Shown piece after piece: positions 36,341-48,834 of a stretch of DNA of 64,000 bases. The stretch is from Metridium senile (lineage: Eukaryota; Cnidaria; Anthozoa; Actiniaria; Metridiidae). Below the pieces are notes generated by a model that was given only the letters and a program-made list of their open reading frames with translations, did no database searches and was not told the origin of the DNA. The stretch lies in assembly GCA_949775045.1 (NCBI GenBank), contig OX459096.1, positions 36,003,816 to 36,067,815 on the forward strand, in the 5' to 3' direction. Positions within the stretch are counted from its first letter, which is position 1. Every line of letters starts with the position of its first letter. Made by a program: the position numbers and the translations under genes.

Positions 36341-36719
36341 CTTTTGGGTTTTCGTGACCGGCTATGATAATATTTTATTTATGATAATGTTTGACTTCAT
36401 TGATAAAATATTCCGGATCTTGGGCCAGACTGACCCACCCGCACTTGCGTTAAGTGTTGTTTGGTGTTTAGTATCTATATGGAGTAGAGGCAATATAGAG
36501 TCCTTGTTAACCTCTAAAGAACAATATTGAGATTTTAAAAGAAGTATCTACAGAATCTATAGGTACAAGGAGACTAGAAAGAAGAGTTGAATTGGCCATA
36601 ATTTAAAATCAAGGAGGGATGTTTTAGGGTTATAAGTATTAAAAGATCTATTCAGATTTCCATCATTCTTAGTCTTTTCTCTATTTTGTAGATCTTACAG
36701 TGAAAGACTGATAAACTAC
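36341..36719 (+). promoter_or_regulatory. Upstream region of gene B, duplicated before gene C
   Basis: This region is collinear with 50920-51311: shared ttttgggttttcgtgaccgg-type start, gggccagactgacccacccg, and a pyrimidine tract with ttttgtag. It probably holds the promoter or leader exon of gene B. No clear TATA box can be defended. Gene A lacks it except for the last ~60 bp. Confidence 0.5.
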
Positions 36720-39700
36720 ATGAACATGGAGGCGAGATGGCTATTGTTGTTGCTGTTTTTATCCATCGGGAGCTCGCTTACATCATGTAAAGACTGCATG
36801 AAAGGTTCTCACGTCATTACGTCGTATAAAGGTTTGTACAGAATTTGAACGTAAAAATCCCGGGAGGTGGGGGGATGTACGCCCTTTGTCCAAGGGGTAA
36901 TCTGCGTTCCTTTTAAGGTTCTTTAAGGGTTCTGGCTCAAACGCTAGTTAAGTAACACGACTCCGTACCTGTAAGGGTCGTTTTTACTCTTCTTAGTAGT
37001 AATTACTTAGCTGCCAAGAACATCGCACAGTCGTACCTTTTAGGGGCTGAAATCAACTAGGCCGGCTGTACTGAATAGTTCTTCTAATATCTGCTTACCT
37101 TTTTGGGGTCGTTTTCAAAACCGACGGGGGTCGTTCCCCCGGGGTAAAACGTTTTTGTGATATCCCAACACACTGTATTCATTCCTTCCTTCATTTATTT
37201 ATCTATTTTATTTATTTTTTAATAAATATATAGGTGAAATTTTTAATAAATTTCATTTGTTATTCCAGAACTGATATCAACATCTGGTGGTGCTAAGGAA
37301 CTTCCAAGTCGTGCAAAGAACTACAGCACTATGCTGTTAGAAGATGATAGCTTATTGGTTGGAGCAAGGTAATCATTAGCCATTTCTAATTATTGCTTCA
37401 ATGCTGCAGGTTCAAACATGCATTTCTCTTTCTAGGAATCAAGTCGTACAAATAGACAAACATAGTTTTACTGTAATTAAGGTAAGTGTACTTGTTATCT
37501 CTGTTAATTTTTGTTCCTTTTTTCTCTGACATTTTTAAAAAACGTTATATTTTACAGGTGTTGAATTTGACGCCCTCAAATTTTGAAGTCAAAAATTGTA
37601 CTCTGACATATATTGCCGAGGTTAGTGACGTAACAGCTAGATATTCCAGTGATTGATCTAGTCATGAATGGAAACATATTGACTGTGCAAGCTCAAATGG
37701 TTGACTTGAAAATGATGATAATCAAATTTGTTTCAAATTTCGTACAAGGAGCCCACGTTACTTTTAACCAGCGGGTAAAAACTCAGGACGGTTTTCAGTT
37801 AAGAGACTATATCGTATTACGAGTCGTTGTCAGTGTGTTGTTATATCTCTAATCTAATAATCTAAGTGTTTTTTTTTTTTTTTTGTTACGCAGGAGTGTA
37901 ACAACTTTATTAAAGTGTTGCAACCATTCCAAGGAAGACTGTTTATTTGCGGCACGAACGCTTACCGGCCTATATGTACTTGGAAAAATGTAAGTCCAAC
38001 TTGTCTGTTTGTCTGTCTGTCTGTTATAGTCAGATTGTACGTTTATTTCTTTGTTTGTCTGTCTCTCTGTCTGTCTGCTGTATCTGTCTACCAGTCTGTA
38101 TGTCAGACTGTAGTCGGTGTAGTCATGTTTCTCTTTTCTAAGTTAAGTTCTTTTGTAAGTCCACATATGTTTATTGTCATTGTTATTCCGTTAATCTGTC
38201 ATTGCTTCTTTCTGTAGTTGACAGATCTATCGAATGCAACAGGAAAAGGCGACGATGGCAACTACTTCCGAAACAGTATCGATGGAGTAGGACTGGTACC
38301 GTATAGTCCTAAGTTCTACAGTACTGGTATACTATCAGGTAGGTGACCCCCCCCCCCCCCCCCCTTAACGTACCCCATGGCCACGCCCAGCTAATATTAG
38401 ATCGTATTTATAAATTATACAGTACTGGTATACTATCAGGTAGGTGACACCACCTCCACCTTTTTCGCTACTTTTCCCTTTCTAAATGTACCCCATGACC
38501 ATGCCCACCTAGTAGCTGAACATATCTGTTTTGTTTTAGAGCAAGGACGATACTATGCCGGTACGATGCTTGATGGAGGGGCTAGTTCTCCTACAATCTT
38601 TAGTACGGATTTTAAGATTAGGCCTCGTATCCTAGAGACAATGCGAACAGATAGGAACTGGCTAAGTGGTAAGAATGGCCTTTAATTTGTTGCATAAAAG
38701 CATATGTTTCTTTTTCAAGTGTTCATCGTTTTCTGTTAGAGAACAAACACTAGATCCATGCAATAAAATAAAATTTCTATAGTGTAATAACTAAATATAG
38801 TTCGTAATTTAGCGAGCATTATTCACCATCAAAGACAACTGATCAGTAAAGTTGTGACGAGGTATCCTGATTGCAGCAGCTGTTGTTGACAGGGACGTTT
38901 TATTTTTGAAAAGAAAACGTATATGCACGTCGGGAATTTTCAAAAGCACTCCTAAAAGATAATGTTGACTGATGGAGATTTCAAAGCTAAGTTTGAAGCA
39001 TTTTTTTGTTTTGGCTTATTATCATACTTTGCTAAATTATCAAAACCTAATCTTTCCATACCAACATTTTCTATATTGGAGGTTTTTTTTCTTGCTTAAT
39101 TATTCCAGGTTCTGAGTTTGTCAAAACGTTTAGCATCGACAAATACATTTACTTCTTCTTCCATGAGGATGCCATCGAGAATGATTACAGCAAAACACGC
39201 GTCTCGACAGTAGCGAGAATTTGTAAGGTAAATGTTGATTAATGGAAAGAAAGAGAGACTTCAGTCGTACTGGCAGACCGCATAGAGACGCCATGCGCAT
39301 GCATTATTGATACACAGACAGACAGATAGAAAAAACAGCGAGAAAGAGAAATTCGCCTGAGAAAACAGACGTTCTTTGACTCATCTTTTAATTTACTCTG
39401 TTGAAGCAGAGGGGGGATTTGTATAAGCATGCGCTAGACCGCTGAACTATTAAAAATTCACATGACCTCAATTGCTAATCGCTAGAGTATTTACTGTGAC
39501 TTGCTCAATTTGATTGGTAATTTAGGTAAGTAGGATAGGTAATTTATGCAATTTCAGAAAAATATTTTCCGCCTCCTTGATAATTAGGCAGCCATTTATA
39601 CGTATACCAAGATGCAAAAGGCATTGTTACAGCAGTCAATCAAAATTTCACAATACCAACTAATTACAGTTTTTCACAGCGTACTCATCATGGATGTCAC

Positions 39701-42700
39701 GTAATAGTACGAAAAGCGCTGTAATACAATAACAAAATTGCTATTTTGACTCATTTCCTCATTTTTGCCACTAAAATCAATAGTATGGCATGAAAGTACA
39801 GTCAACTGACTGGTGTTTTTCTGAAATATTTTTTTGGAAGTTTAATAGTCCAAAATTTTAAACAGCAACATCAAATCATCATGAAATTGGAAAGTGAATG
39901 AGTACATAATGTGTTCCTGAATCAACTCAATTAGCCTTTTTCATATCGAGCAAGGAACTGGAACCAAGTTTCTCAAAATTAATTTAATTATGCTCAAACA
40001 AATCTCCCCTCTACTCTCTGTGGAGGGAAGTGGAAAAAGAAAGAAAACAAAGGGTCGTATTTTCGCGCACTAGATATTTAGATTGATAGTAAGGCATGCA
40101 TACATACATATATATATGTATGGCAATCAAATATGAGATTCCAAAGTAATAAGTTCATTAATTCAGGGAGATAACGGCGGCATTAAAATGTTCCTAAAGA
40201 AAAAGTTTGTAACGTTCAACAAAGCCAGATTAAGCTGTGAGACTACAGGAGAATACCCTACACAGTTCACCAACATACGTAAGTAGACTCGTCTTTGACA
40301 GGTGTTGTTTGTTATTGGGAAAAGTGAGGGGAAATAAAGAAAGAAGGCATCATACAGTATATTGATTTGTCTCATGTTGCTTTTTTGATTTGTAGAGGAC
40401 GTATATTGGGACGAGAAATCTTCCATGTTTTACGCTGTATTTACAACCCAACCGTAAGTACACTATAATAGAAAAGTTAGATATGTCCCATCGTTTGCGT
40501 TATGTGGTACAACCTCACCTTTTTTTGTTTGTAATTGAATAATTTTGCATAGAAAATACCCGGCCTTACGATTGTCCAAGACTTAATGTTCCGACATCAC
40601 ACTACTTGTATATAAAATTTCAAGCTGGAAAGTTTTTTGGATCTCCTCAATGTGCATCAACGTTGACAGTAAATTGGAACAAAGAATTAGGCAACAAATA
40701 AAACAAATACAGAAAACAACAAACAAATCATAATCTGTTCGAAAACAATTATTTCATTATTTGAGATATGTTTGTTTTTGTTTGTAGGAATGGAGTGGAT
40801 GGGTCTGCCATCTGCGCGTATACTACAGATGAAATAGAGCGCGTGTTCAATGGCAAATACAAGTTCTACAACACTTGTTATCAAAAATGGCTTTTGAAAG
40901 AAAACAATCATTATTTTGAAAATGTAAGTTTATTTTATTTGTAGTTTATTTCTGATTGTTCCTAGATCGTAAGGAGGGGATGACCCGGGTGCAGCAAATT
41001 TCTTGGCGGTTATATATTAGTTGTACAGTAGCGCATTAACAGGGGCATTACGTCAAAGCACTAATAGACATGAGCAGCTTTAAGGAGACTAGAGTCCATA
41101 GTTTACAGGTTTAAATCAGTTTGGTGTTGTTATTAGTAGTAGGTATAATACTAGATTAGAAGGATTATAATCAATTGCTAAAAACAAACTTTCAAACGGT
41201 ATAATTTTCAATAATGTTTCATACGCAGGCATATACAGTTCTTAATTCATCTACGTATATATCATTTACTTAAATTAACAATTAATTCATATCTGTAAAT
41301 ATTCTCAAAAAAATTAAAGATCACATTTACGAGGCAACCCTGAGGGGCGGGGCGGGGCGGGGAGGGTTGGGGGTTGGTGGGAAGGGGGTTCCAGTATGGC
41401 AAATATATTGAGGTTATTCCCCCGGATGAAGTTATTACTTTTTTGTAACTTATATATAGTACAATCTTTAAACTGTGTATACTCTGTTATATAGTGTACC
41501 ATTAAAGCAAGCAGTCTTGAAAAGTCTGGCACTCAAAAGAAAATAGATGGATTGATGGTTACTACGACAATGAAGAAGAAAGTTTACAAAGACATTAAAA
41601 AATCTCTGCTGATGAATAAGAAGATTCTACCACATACAGTAACAGCACAGTACATCAAACAAGGACAACGGTAATAATACTACCTCTTTACCTAGTTTAG
41701 TTTTCGTGACTCGCGATAGTATTATTCTCTAATTATTTGTTTATTTTTAGGACTGTGCTTATAGTTGTTGTTTCTGTTGTTTAACATACATGTGTTTCTA
41801 GTTTTTATACTAGTTGTTGTTGTTGATTTTCCTTTTTTGTTCTCCGAGACTCTTTCCTATTTTGTTCTCTGAGACTCTCTCGTTCACCTTCTTTCGTTCA
41901 CATTTAATTAAGTTATAAACGGTTATTATTTATTTGCAGGTTCCAAACTATTGCTGTGGACAATGTGAACAACAAGCTAGTAATGTACATTGGAACAGGT
42001 ATTTGCTGTATATCTAATGAATTGAAATGCGTTCGGTGTATAAGTGAAATACAGATACATGAGAAAAATATCATATGTCCTTGGCCTAGGTAATGTATTT
42101 GCGACCAGGCCTGCATACGAATTCACCAAAGTTGTTAGCCTTGAGCCCGTGCATTTTTGTAATGCGCCGATTGTATAAAGATATAAATAAAACGAAGGGA
42201 AACCCCCAGCTCGCCGTTCATTCACCCAACTTTCGCATGTATTTCGAATTTTTTTACGTGTCAAAGGTATTTGAATATATTGAAAGAAGAAAATAAACAA
42301 CGGATTAAGAGTTTAATGTTTATATGAAACTTCTTTGCACCTTGATTTAATATACAGGATGCTTTTTGAAAGGGAATTTAGTCGAGCTCCTATCACTGAT
42401 TGTCAGGCATCCAAAACTTGTCAGAGCTGCTGCTCGCATCACTTGCTCTTCTAGAAGAAACGAGAACCAAGGAAAAATATTTAGAATGGCTTCTCTTGAG
42501 ATATTTTGGACTTGAACTGAGGACGATTCAATAAACTTTTGAAGTTTTGAAGTTGACCGCCGTCCCTAATGGCTTTTAAACCTATGCAAAACCCGCACTG
42601 ACCAATTATCATTTCGAGGGAGGGGAGCCTCGACGTATTAAAAAAAGTTTATTTGATGCTTTATATTTTCAAGAATGATTGTATTTTATTGACGATAATT

Positions 42701-45700
42701 GTTATATCATGTTGTAAATATTGTTGTATATTGATTTTTAAAAGTTTTTTGAGTTTTAGTTTTAAAATCTTTCGTACCCTACCCTACTGAGAAAGGTTTT
42801 GGTGCGCAATTTTTTTCTGTCATGGGTTATGCTAACAACTTGAGCTTGTTAGCTTCGCGCTGATTGGCTAGTTACATTTTCTTGTATCATCTAGGCGGGA
42901 ATTGAATCCCACGGTTTCGGCTTTCTAGTCCGATGTGTTAACCACTACACCACAAGGATCAGCCACGCTGGATTAATATCGTCGTCGGACCCCCACATTA
43001 TCCGGCTGCGTATCCAGCTTGGTTGGTCCTTGTGGTGTAGTGGTTAACACATCGGACTAGAAAGCCGAAACCGTGGAATTCAATTCACGCCAAGGGGATA
43101 TGATAATTTTGCCATGTATCTGTACTGTCTATATAATTAAAGAACTAACATTCACACATTTGCTAATGGTGTGCTTGCCTTCACAGACAAAGCCTCCATA
43201 TTAAAGTTATTTGATCCTGATAGAAATAATGGAACGTGTATCGTTGAAGAAATCCGACTTTTTGATGTGAGTATCATTGTTGTCGTACATATATGCATAT
43301 CAATGATGATTACATGTAATACTCTCTTTGTTTTCTGATCACAACAGGATGAAGATAAACGAGGACGAATCAACCAAATCCATCTGGATGCTCAAAACGT
43401 AAGGCCCGTTGGTAATTCTATAGTTTCATTCCAGTGTGTATACTCCGCCGGTTATTATATATCGATCTGTTCCAAAAAAATAAATTACAGGGCAAAGCAC
43501 AAACGTATGGCTGCATTATTCTTTGCACTCATTTTGTACTTTCCATGAGAAGATGTCTATTTTTACCAAAAATGGCGTGTTATATGCGAATACTTTGAAA
43601 GTGGTCATACTTTTGCTGTTTTGCGCTTCGTGCTGTAGCGTACGTATTGAAATACAGAGTGTCCAATTATTAAAGACGTTCGAAGGCAAATCAGTTTACC
43701 TTGTTTTTTTTTCCTTCAAACTTCGCATGGTGAAGTACAACCATCATACAAGTTCCATAACTAAATAAAAAATGGGGGCCATGCACAATCTTCGTTTAGG
43801 AGTCATATGATCTCAAAGTGCAGTCTTCAGCTTGTCAAGAATCGCATGCGCACAATACGTACAATTCGGTTTTTTTTTTGTTTTTTTTTTTAGGAAAAAC
43901 AAAATGGATTGCAAAACATCTTTTGAGACAAACGTCTTATAGCCTACAGATCAATACCATGTACAAATATTTATGAATAAATACAACTAACTTCTGGTTT
44001 TTGGCTCGATTTCGCATCCATCATGCAACATTTGGTGCGGATTTCGACAGATGAGGACCAAAACGTTTCCTTCAAATTTTGAACAAAGACAATTTTTGCA
44101 ATTCTTTATTAAATATTAAAATAAAAATGGGGTCACCGCATTCGTTTTCAAGATATTGTGCTGCAAACTCCGAAAAAAACCGCCCGCCATCTTGCTTTTC
44201 TTATAAAAGAAAATCATCCAAGCGTCCCTCGTCGCGCGCAAAAAGGATGCGCACAAACAATGTCCGCGAACGTCCTTAAGAGGGCCATATTATAACAATA
44301 TACACCATGTTATATATCCAGGGCTACTTGTATGTACTTACATCAACCAAGTTTGTCAGACTAGAACTTGCTCGTTGCAGGAGACATCAAGACAGAAAGT
44401 AAGAAAATCTCTCTCTTTGTAACGAGTTTCAGTTTTTGTTGAAACTTCGTTCAAACTAAGAATGTCCTCTAGCTTTTTCTGATATGTCTCATACTAAAGT
44501 ATCGTTGCTGTTTAAATTCATACCGTATACCATTAACTGAACGTGTTGTCATGTTTCTCAGGTCGTGTTTAGAGGCTGGTGATCCTTACTGTGGGTGGAG
44601 TCAATCAGGAGGGTGTACTTCATGGAAAAACAGGTTAACAAACAAATCATTATATATTCAAATTATAAATGTGTGCTGTATTTGAATGTCAATAATATAC
44701 TCTAAACAGACCTAGTCAATGACTGTGTAATTTCTCTTACAGGGGTTCAAATTGGGAACAAAAACTTGACAAATGTCCAGTTCAAAAAGGTATAAGTTTT
44801 TGATTATTGTTAAATAGTTATTTTATTCGTCAATGCTTATCTCATCATTACTCTATTAGCTGTGTGGTCATCTTGGTCTCCATGGCAAGTTTGTCAGCAA
44901 CAGGATGGTAATGTCTGCCAGTGCCGTAAAAGAGAATGCCTTAACACGTGCAATCCACGTGATTGTCAAGGACAGCCAATAGAGTTGAAGCAATGTACAG
45001 GTATGTATGAAAAGACGTACTGTGCCTTTAAATATTGAACACTACTAAGTATATAGTCCTTTTATAGTTCTGTGCAAATGGCAAAGGCACGGTTACCTTA
45101 CAAAATGGCGAAGAGAACTGTAAAAGGAACTATTTGCGTGTTTACTCTGCAAACATAATTTTCGTTAACCATACTCAAGAGAATATTTTAAAAACACTTA
45201 ATGATTCTCATGAGATACTGTAATTGTAGCCTGATTTTCAACTTTCCTTCTCTGCCAACATATTTTTTTCGTTAACCATACTCAAGAGAATATTAAGCAC
45301 TTTTAAAATGATTCTCTTGAGATACTGTAATTGTAGCCTGATTTTCAGAGCGGGCCTGGGTCCTACGCTATCACTTTCTCACAAAACTAGAAAGTGATAG
45401 CGTATAGGACCCGAGCCCGCTCTGAAAATCAGGCTACTGTAATTGCTGTGTCTGAATATTTATATTCTCTCACTTCCAGTCAATAAGCGACAGTTTTGGT
45501 CAAGTGAATCTGACTGGCTACGAGATGGTGTTATCAATGGTAACTGGTCTGACTGGTCGTCATGGGGTTCTTGTTCTGTTACTCTTGGTTCTGGTGTTAA
45601 AACTCGTCGTCGAGGTTGTACTAACCCAGCCCCTAGTAATGGTGGTCAGTCGTGTTTTGGTGAAAGTATACAATACATGTACTGTGGAATCCTGCCCGTT

Positions 45701-45742
45701 AACGGGGGACTCGGGGCAAGCGGGAATAAAAATATCTTTTAA
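36720..45742 (+). CDS. Semaphorin gene B: secreted semaphorin with PSI and two TSP1 repeats, 685 aa
   Basis: Plus-strand CDS of 20 exons: 36720-36831, 37269-37368, 37436-37481, 37558-37620, 37894-37989, 38218-38338, 38540-38668, 39109-39227, 40167-40278, 40396-40453, 40788-40923, 41495-41670, 41940-41998, 43187-43266, 43348-43398, 44322-44398, 44562-44633, 44743-44789, 44860-45000, 45480-45742. Total 2058 bases, 686 codons, open throughout with GT/AG borders. Exon phases match gene A. Differences: one extra codon in exon 2, one fewer in exon 5 and four fewer in exon 12. It encodes a signal peptide, Sema domain ([14 protein letters not shown]), PSI (DPYCGW) and two TSP1 repeats, then GILPVNGGLGASGNKNIF and TAA. 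There is no transmembrane segment, so it is predicted to be secreted. It is the most diverged of the three copies, for example in exons 4 and 12. AATAAA occurs at 46339 and 46352. Confidence 0.9.
37870..37885. repeat. Poly-T tract
   Basis: A run of T just upstream of the exon 5 acceptor of gene B. It also serves as a polypyrimidine tract. Confidence 0.7.
38310..38450. repeat. Donor minisatellite, 2 copies (gene B)
   Basis: Copy 1 is the end of exon 6 and its donor at 38339. Copy 2 repeats acagtactggtatactatca and g|gtaggtgac about 100 bp downstream. A poly-C run of about 18 follows the first donor. It is homologous to the 9-copy array in gene A and the 4-copy array in gene C. Confidence 0.85.
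42894..43091. repeat. Inverted pair of tRNA-like sequences in gene B intron 13
   Basis: Two tRNA-like bodies face each other: minus strand 42958-42894 and plus strand about 43026-43091. Each contains ccttgtggtgtagtggttaa (A-box-like), catcggactagaaagccga (possible anticodon arm) and a degenerate B box. The ~65 bp between them has no match. Neither folds as a clean tRNA. A tRNA-derived SINE pair or foldback is most likely. Confidence 0.6.
45336..45434. mobile_element. MITE in gene B intron 19 (orthologous to 7047-7145)
   Basis: Same termini and TA flanks (45334-45335, 45435-45436) as in gene A. A partial copy of the element's first bases at 45225-45240 lies in a local duplication of the flank (taaccatactcaagagaata occurs twice). 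Confidence 0.85.
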
Positions 45743-45795
45743 GGAATCCTAATCGCTTTATTTTTGTCTTTTTATGTTTTTGTGTGGTATCTCTT

Positions 45796-46024
45796 AAGCT
45801 ACGTTTACATGGGACCGGACGAATTTTTGACCGGTCAAAAAAACATCCGCTTACGAGTTCCGTTCACATGGGACCGCGCTAAACGTGCAATAATTTGGAC
45901 GCTTAACCGATCAAATATTCGTCTGAACAGGACGAAAATATTGTTCGGTCCGTGTGAACAGCATGTCCAGGACGATTTTTTGACCAGTCAAAAATTCGTC
46001 CGGTCCCTTGTAAATCTAGCCTTA
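45796..46024. mobile_element. MITE-like foldback downstream of gene B
   Basis: Terminal inverted repeats of about 40 bp: aagctacgtttacatgggac, then cggacgaatttttgacc, pair with the right end. The open frame across it is incidental. It lies in the probable 3' UTR of gene B. Confidence 0.75.
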
Positions 46025-46767
46025 GGTGCTAAAAGTCGTCGTATCAAAGATATGCCTATTGTTTTGTTGCAATCTCATCCTGTTAAAAAATGATCTTGCG
46101 CGCTAATCAAAGTCTTTTGTTACTTCTCACCTACAATACCATATATGGTAATGGCATTGTTTTCAAGATTGCATACGGTATTTCTGATACGACGCCTTGT
46201 CACGTTCTTTTTAAAAGGACTTTAGGGCTGTTTTTGACGAGCATACCCACAGATAACCCAGGCTATTCATTTATTAAGGAATGTATGTAATAACACGGCT
46301 TCTCTCATAATATTACAGTAAACAGCTGGATTTCTGAAAATAAAGCTTAGAATAAATACATAAAGAAGTGTACTTATTGTCTCCTCTCAATATTTCGCGT
46401 TTTTAAAACATTTTAAGCCATTTTACAATGTAGGTACCCCTCCACTTCTCTTAACTCAGTATCAACCCAAGGTAGGAGAGTCTGCTTGATAGATCCACCT
46501 ATCATTCAGTCTACTTCAACTCGATTTTTTCGGCAAATACGAGATCGGTTCCAATTTAAAACCTCAGTACCAACGGCAACGCTAAGAAGGATGTTCAAAC
46601 ATTCATTCAAGATATTATTGTTGTTTAGGACCAGTAATTTTAATAGAAATAGCAAACAGCCAGGGTTTATAGGCCTTTTAAGATATTTGTGTCTTGTAGC
46701 GATTATTTATCTTGAAACTTATAAATCATCTTGAAAATGTTTGTCTACATGTCAAATGGACCGGTAA

Positions 46768-46908
46768 GTTTACAAAACAATATTTACTAAAGGCTAGCAA
46801 AAAAAGACGAGCGCAAAGAAGTTACGACGTTTCGACACATCGTTCGATGTTATTTCAAAGTCAGCTCATCAAAATATTTACTAAGATGGTTTATTAGTCG
46901 TAAAATAA
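46768..46908. repeat. Dispersed 140-bp repeat, copy 2
   Basis: Nearly identical to 32504-32643 in the same orientation. Confidence 0.8.
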
Positions 46909-47090
46909 TGCTGAACCATCAGCATAAGTAATCATCTTTGAAAACTGCAAATGTGAACGGAATTATAAGTAGGACAGGGCCTAGGATAATACCTTGTGGT
47001 ACACCTTTGAAAATTGGTTGGGTTTCTGACCAACTTTTGTATTGAACAGCCTGTGATATACAAAATAGGTAATCAGTGCTGGAACCATCC
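46905..47090 (-). pseudogene. LINE reverse-transcriptase fragment (RT motif B)
   Basis: The minus strand reads KSWSETQPIFKGVPQGIILG then PVLLIIP. GVPQG..LGP is the diagnostic motif of reverse-transcriptase domain B. A frame-shifted TYADGS further on resembles the catalytic YADD motif with its second Asp lost. It is decayed and inactive. Confidence 0.75.
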
Positions 47091-47260
47091 AAAGTTCCAT
47101 TTCACGATCTCCTTGTAAAATTCATTAATAATTCATAAGCTTTCCAGCCAATTCGATATGAGAAATCAGGTCACATGAACACTCTTGTAAAGCCCATACA
47201 AACTTAAGCACGGGGAGGGTTTGAATAATCATCAGGGAAAACAGGGGTAAAACAATGAAC

Positions 47261-47510
47261 ATGTAAATTAGATACAACCACTAATGACTTGTATCTGAAA
47301 TGTAAATTAGATACAACCACTAGTGACTTGTATCTGAAATGTAAATTAGATACAACCACTAGTGACTTGTATCTGAAATGTAAATTAGATACAACCACTA
47401 GTGACTTGTATCTGAAATGTAAATTAGATACAACCACTAGTGACTTGTATCTGAAATGTAAATTAGATACAACCACTAGTGACTTGTATCTGAAATGTAA
47501 ATTAGATACA
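47261..47510. repeat. 39-bp tandem repeat, 6.4 copies
   Basis: The unit is atgtaaattagatacaacca followed by ctagtgacttgtatctgaa; copies are almost identical. Since 39 is divisible by three, long open frames appear on both strands (LYLKCKLDTTTSD repeated on plus). I regard these as by-products. Confidence 0.9.
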
Positions 47511-48220
47511 ATTAATAAATTTGAAAATAAATATTTCTTTGTTTTTAATTTAACTGATAACTGAGAAAATTGCTAAAATTTAGCTGTTAAATGATATTTA
47601 ATTCACAATTATGTTTCACAAGTTACTTTAAGCTAGTCTTTCCATTAGTCCATTGACTTAAAGTACATCCCAGTCATTCAAATATCATTCAATGCATGTA
47701 CATTTTCTTTGTTACCGCGATAACAGAATATGGCGTACAGCAATTGTATCATTGTTCTCATTGTATCAACGTACTTCACTGACATAACAAAGGATTTTTG
47801 ATTTCACAAGTAATTTACAACATTCGCATCCGTGTTGTATCGGCTATACAATCACAAGCCGAACCGATAAAACACAGTCGCTCATGTTGTAAACATTACT
47901 TAGAATGCTGGACGTTTTTCAGAAGCCCAATGGTCTCGATGGAGGCTAGGGTTTGGTCGCTTACGAGAGTGATGACAAAGAGACCTCCGACTATATTACA
48001 TTCAGTACTGATCAGCTTTGGTACATGATATGCTTCTGCCTTGATTGTATCTTTCTTACGTATATTTCATACATAAGGGACAAACCATTAATTTACAAAG
48101 AGAAAATAATATGTTTCTCCTATCCTTCACTTGTATAGTAACAATACATACACCTACCATTTCATTTAATGTTGATCAGTGATGAGATGATCAAGATGAT
48201 ATAAGTATTATATAGTTGTA

Positions 48221-48572
48221 AGGCCTAGTCTGGGACCTAAACTCGCCTTAACTCGCAGCGAGTTTGGGCGAGTTTGGGCGAGTTAAGGCGAGTTAAGGCG
48301 AGTTAAGGGAAAATCAAAATTTCAATGCTGCAAGTTAAGGCGAGTTAAGGCGAGTTAAGGCGAGTTAAGGCGAGTTAAGGAAAAATCCCATAATTTGGAG
48401 TGACACTAAAAGAACATGACTTATATGTGTATATTTCAGCTTTGTGAGATGAGGTTAAGGCAATTCCCTGTGCATTATGACATTGAGTAATTTACTGCGA
48501 GCTTGTGCGAGTTAATGCGAGTTTGTGCGAGTTAAGGCGAGTTAAGGCGAGTTAAGGTCCCAGACTAGGCCT
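48221..48572. mobile_element. Foldback element with internal 10-bp repeats
   Basis: Terminal inverted repeats aggcctagtctgggacct (left) and its complement (right) enclose many copies of gcgagttaag in three blocks, interrupted at about 48305-48335 and 48380-48500. It is flanked by TTGTA-like sequence. The terminal repeats are themselves continuous with the internal repeat (ccttaactcgcc). Confidence 0.7.
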
Positions 48573-48664
48573 GTTGTATAACAAATAACTTTTTTGATAC
48601 CTAGAGTACAAATATTATACCCGTGAAACAAGTAGAACTAATTAGTACTAAATATTGCTAATTA

Positions 48665-48834
48665 GAGTGGTTTTCATTAACCCGTGAAACACACTTTAGC
48701 GTAATATGCTTTATTACACTTAAACTTAAACTTTGTGTTTTATAACCATTTGTTCAATAGCACTATTACACATTAATACACTTTATTACTCTTTATCTAT
48801 TACACTTTGTTTCACGGGTTAATGAAAACCACTC
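48665..48834. mobile_element. MITE with TA target duplication (GAGTGG family, copy 2)
   Basis: A 170 bp element with the same termini as 1227-1357. TA flanks at 48663-48664 and 48835-48836. The interior differs in length from copy 1 but shares acacttta motifs. Confidence 0.8.

Noticed and set aside
45764..46093. 109-codon frame downstream of gene B
   Set aside because: It lies across a foldback element (45796-46024); the peptide has no recognisable domain and no exon borders.
47204..47564. Open frames of about 90 codons on both strands with 13-residue repeats
   Set aside because: They arise because the 39 bp unit is divisible by three. There are no splice borders and no matching family.
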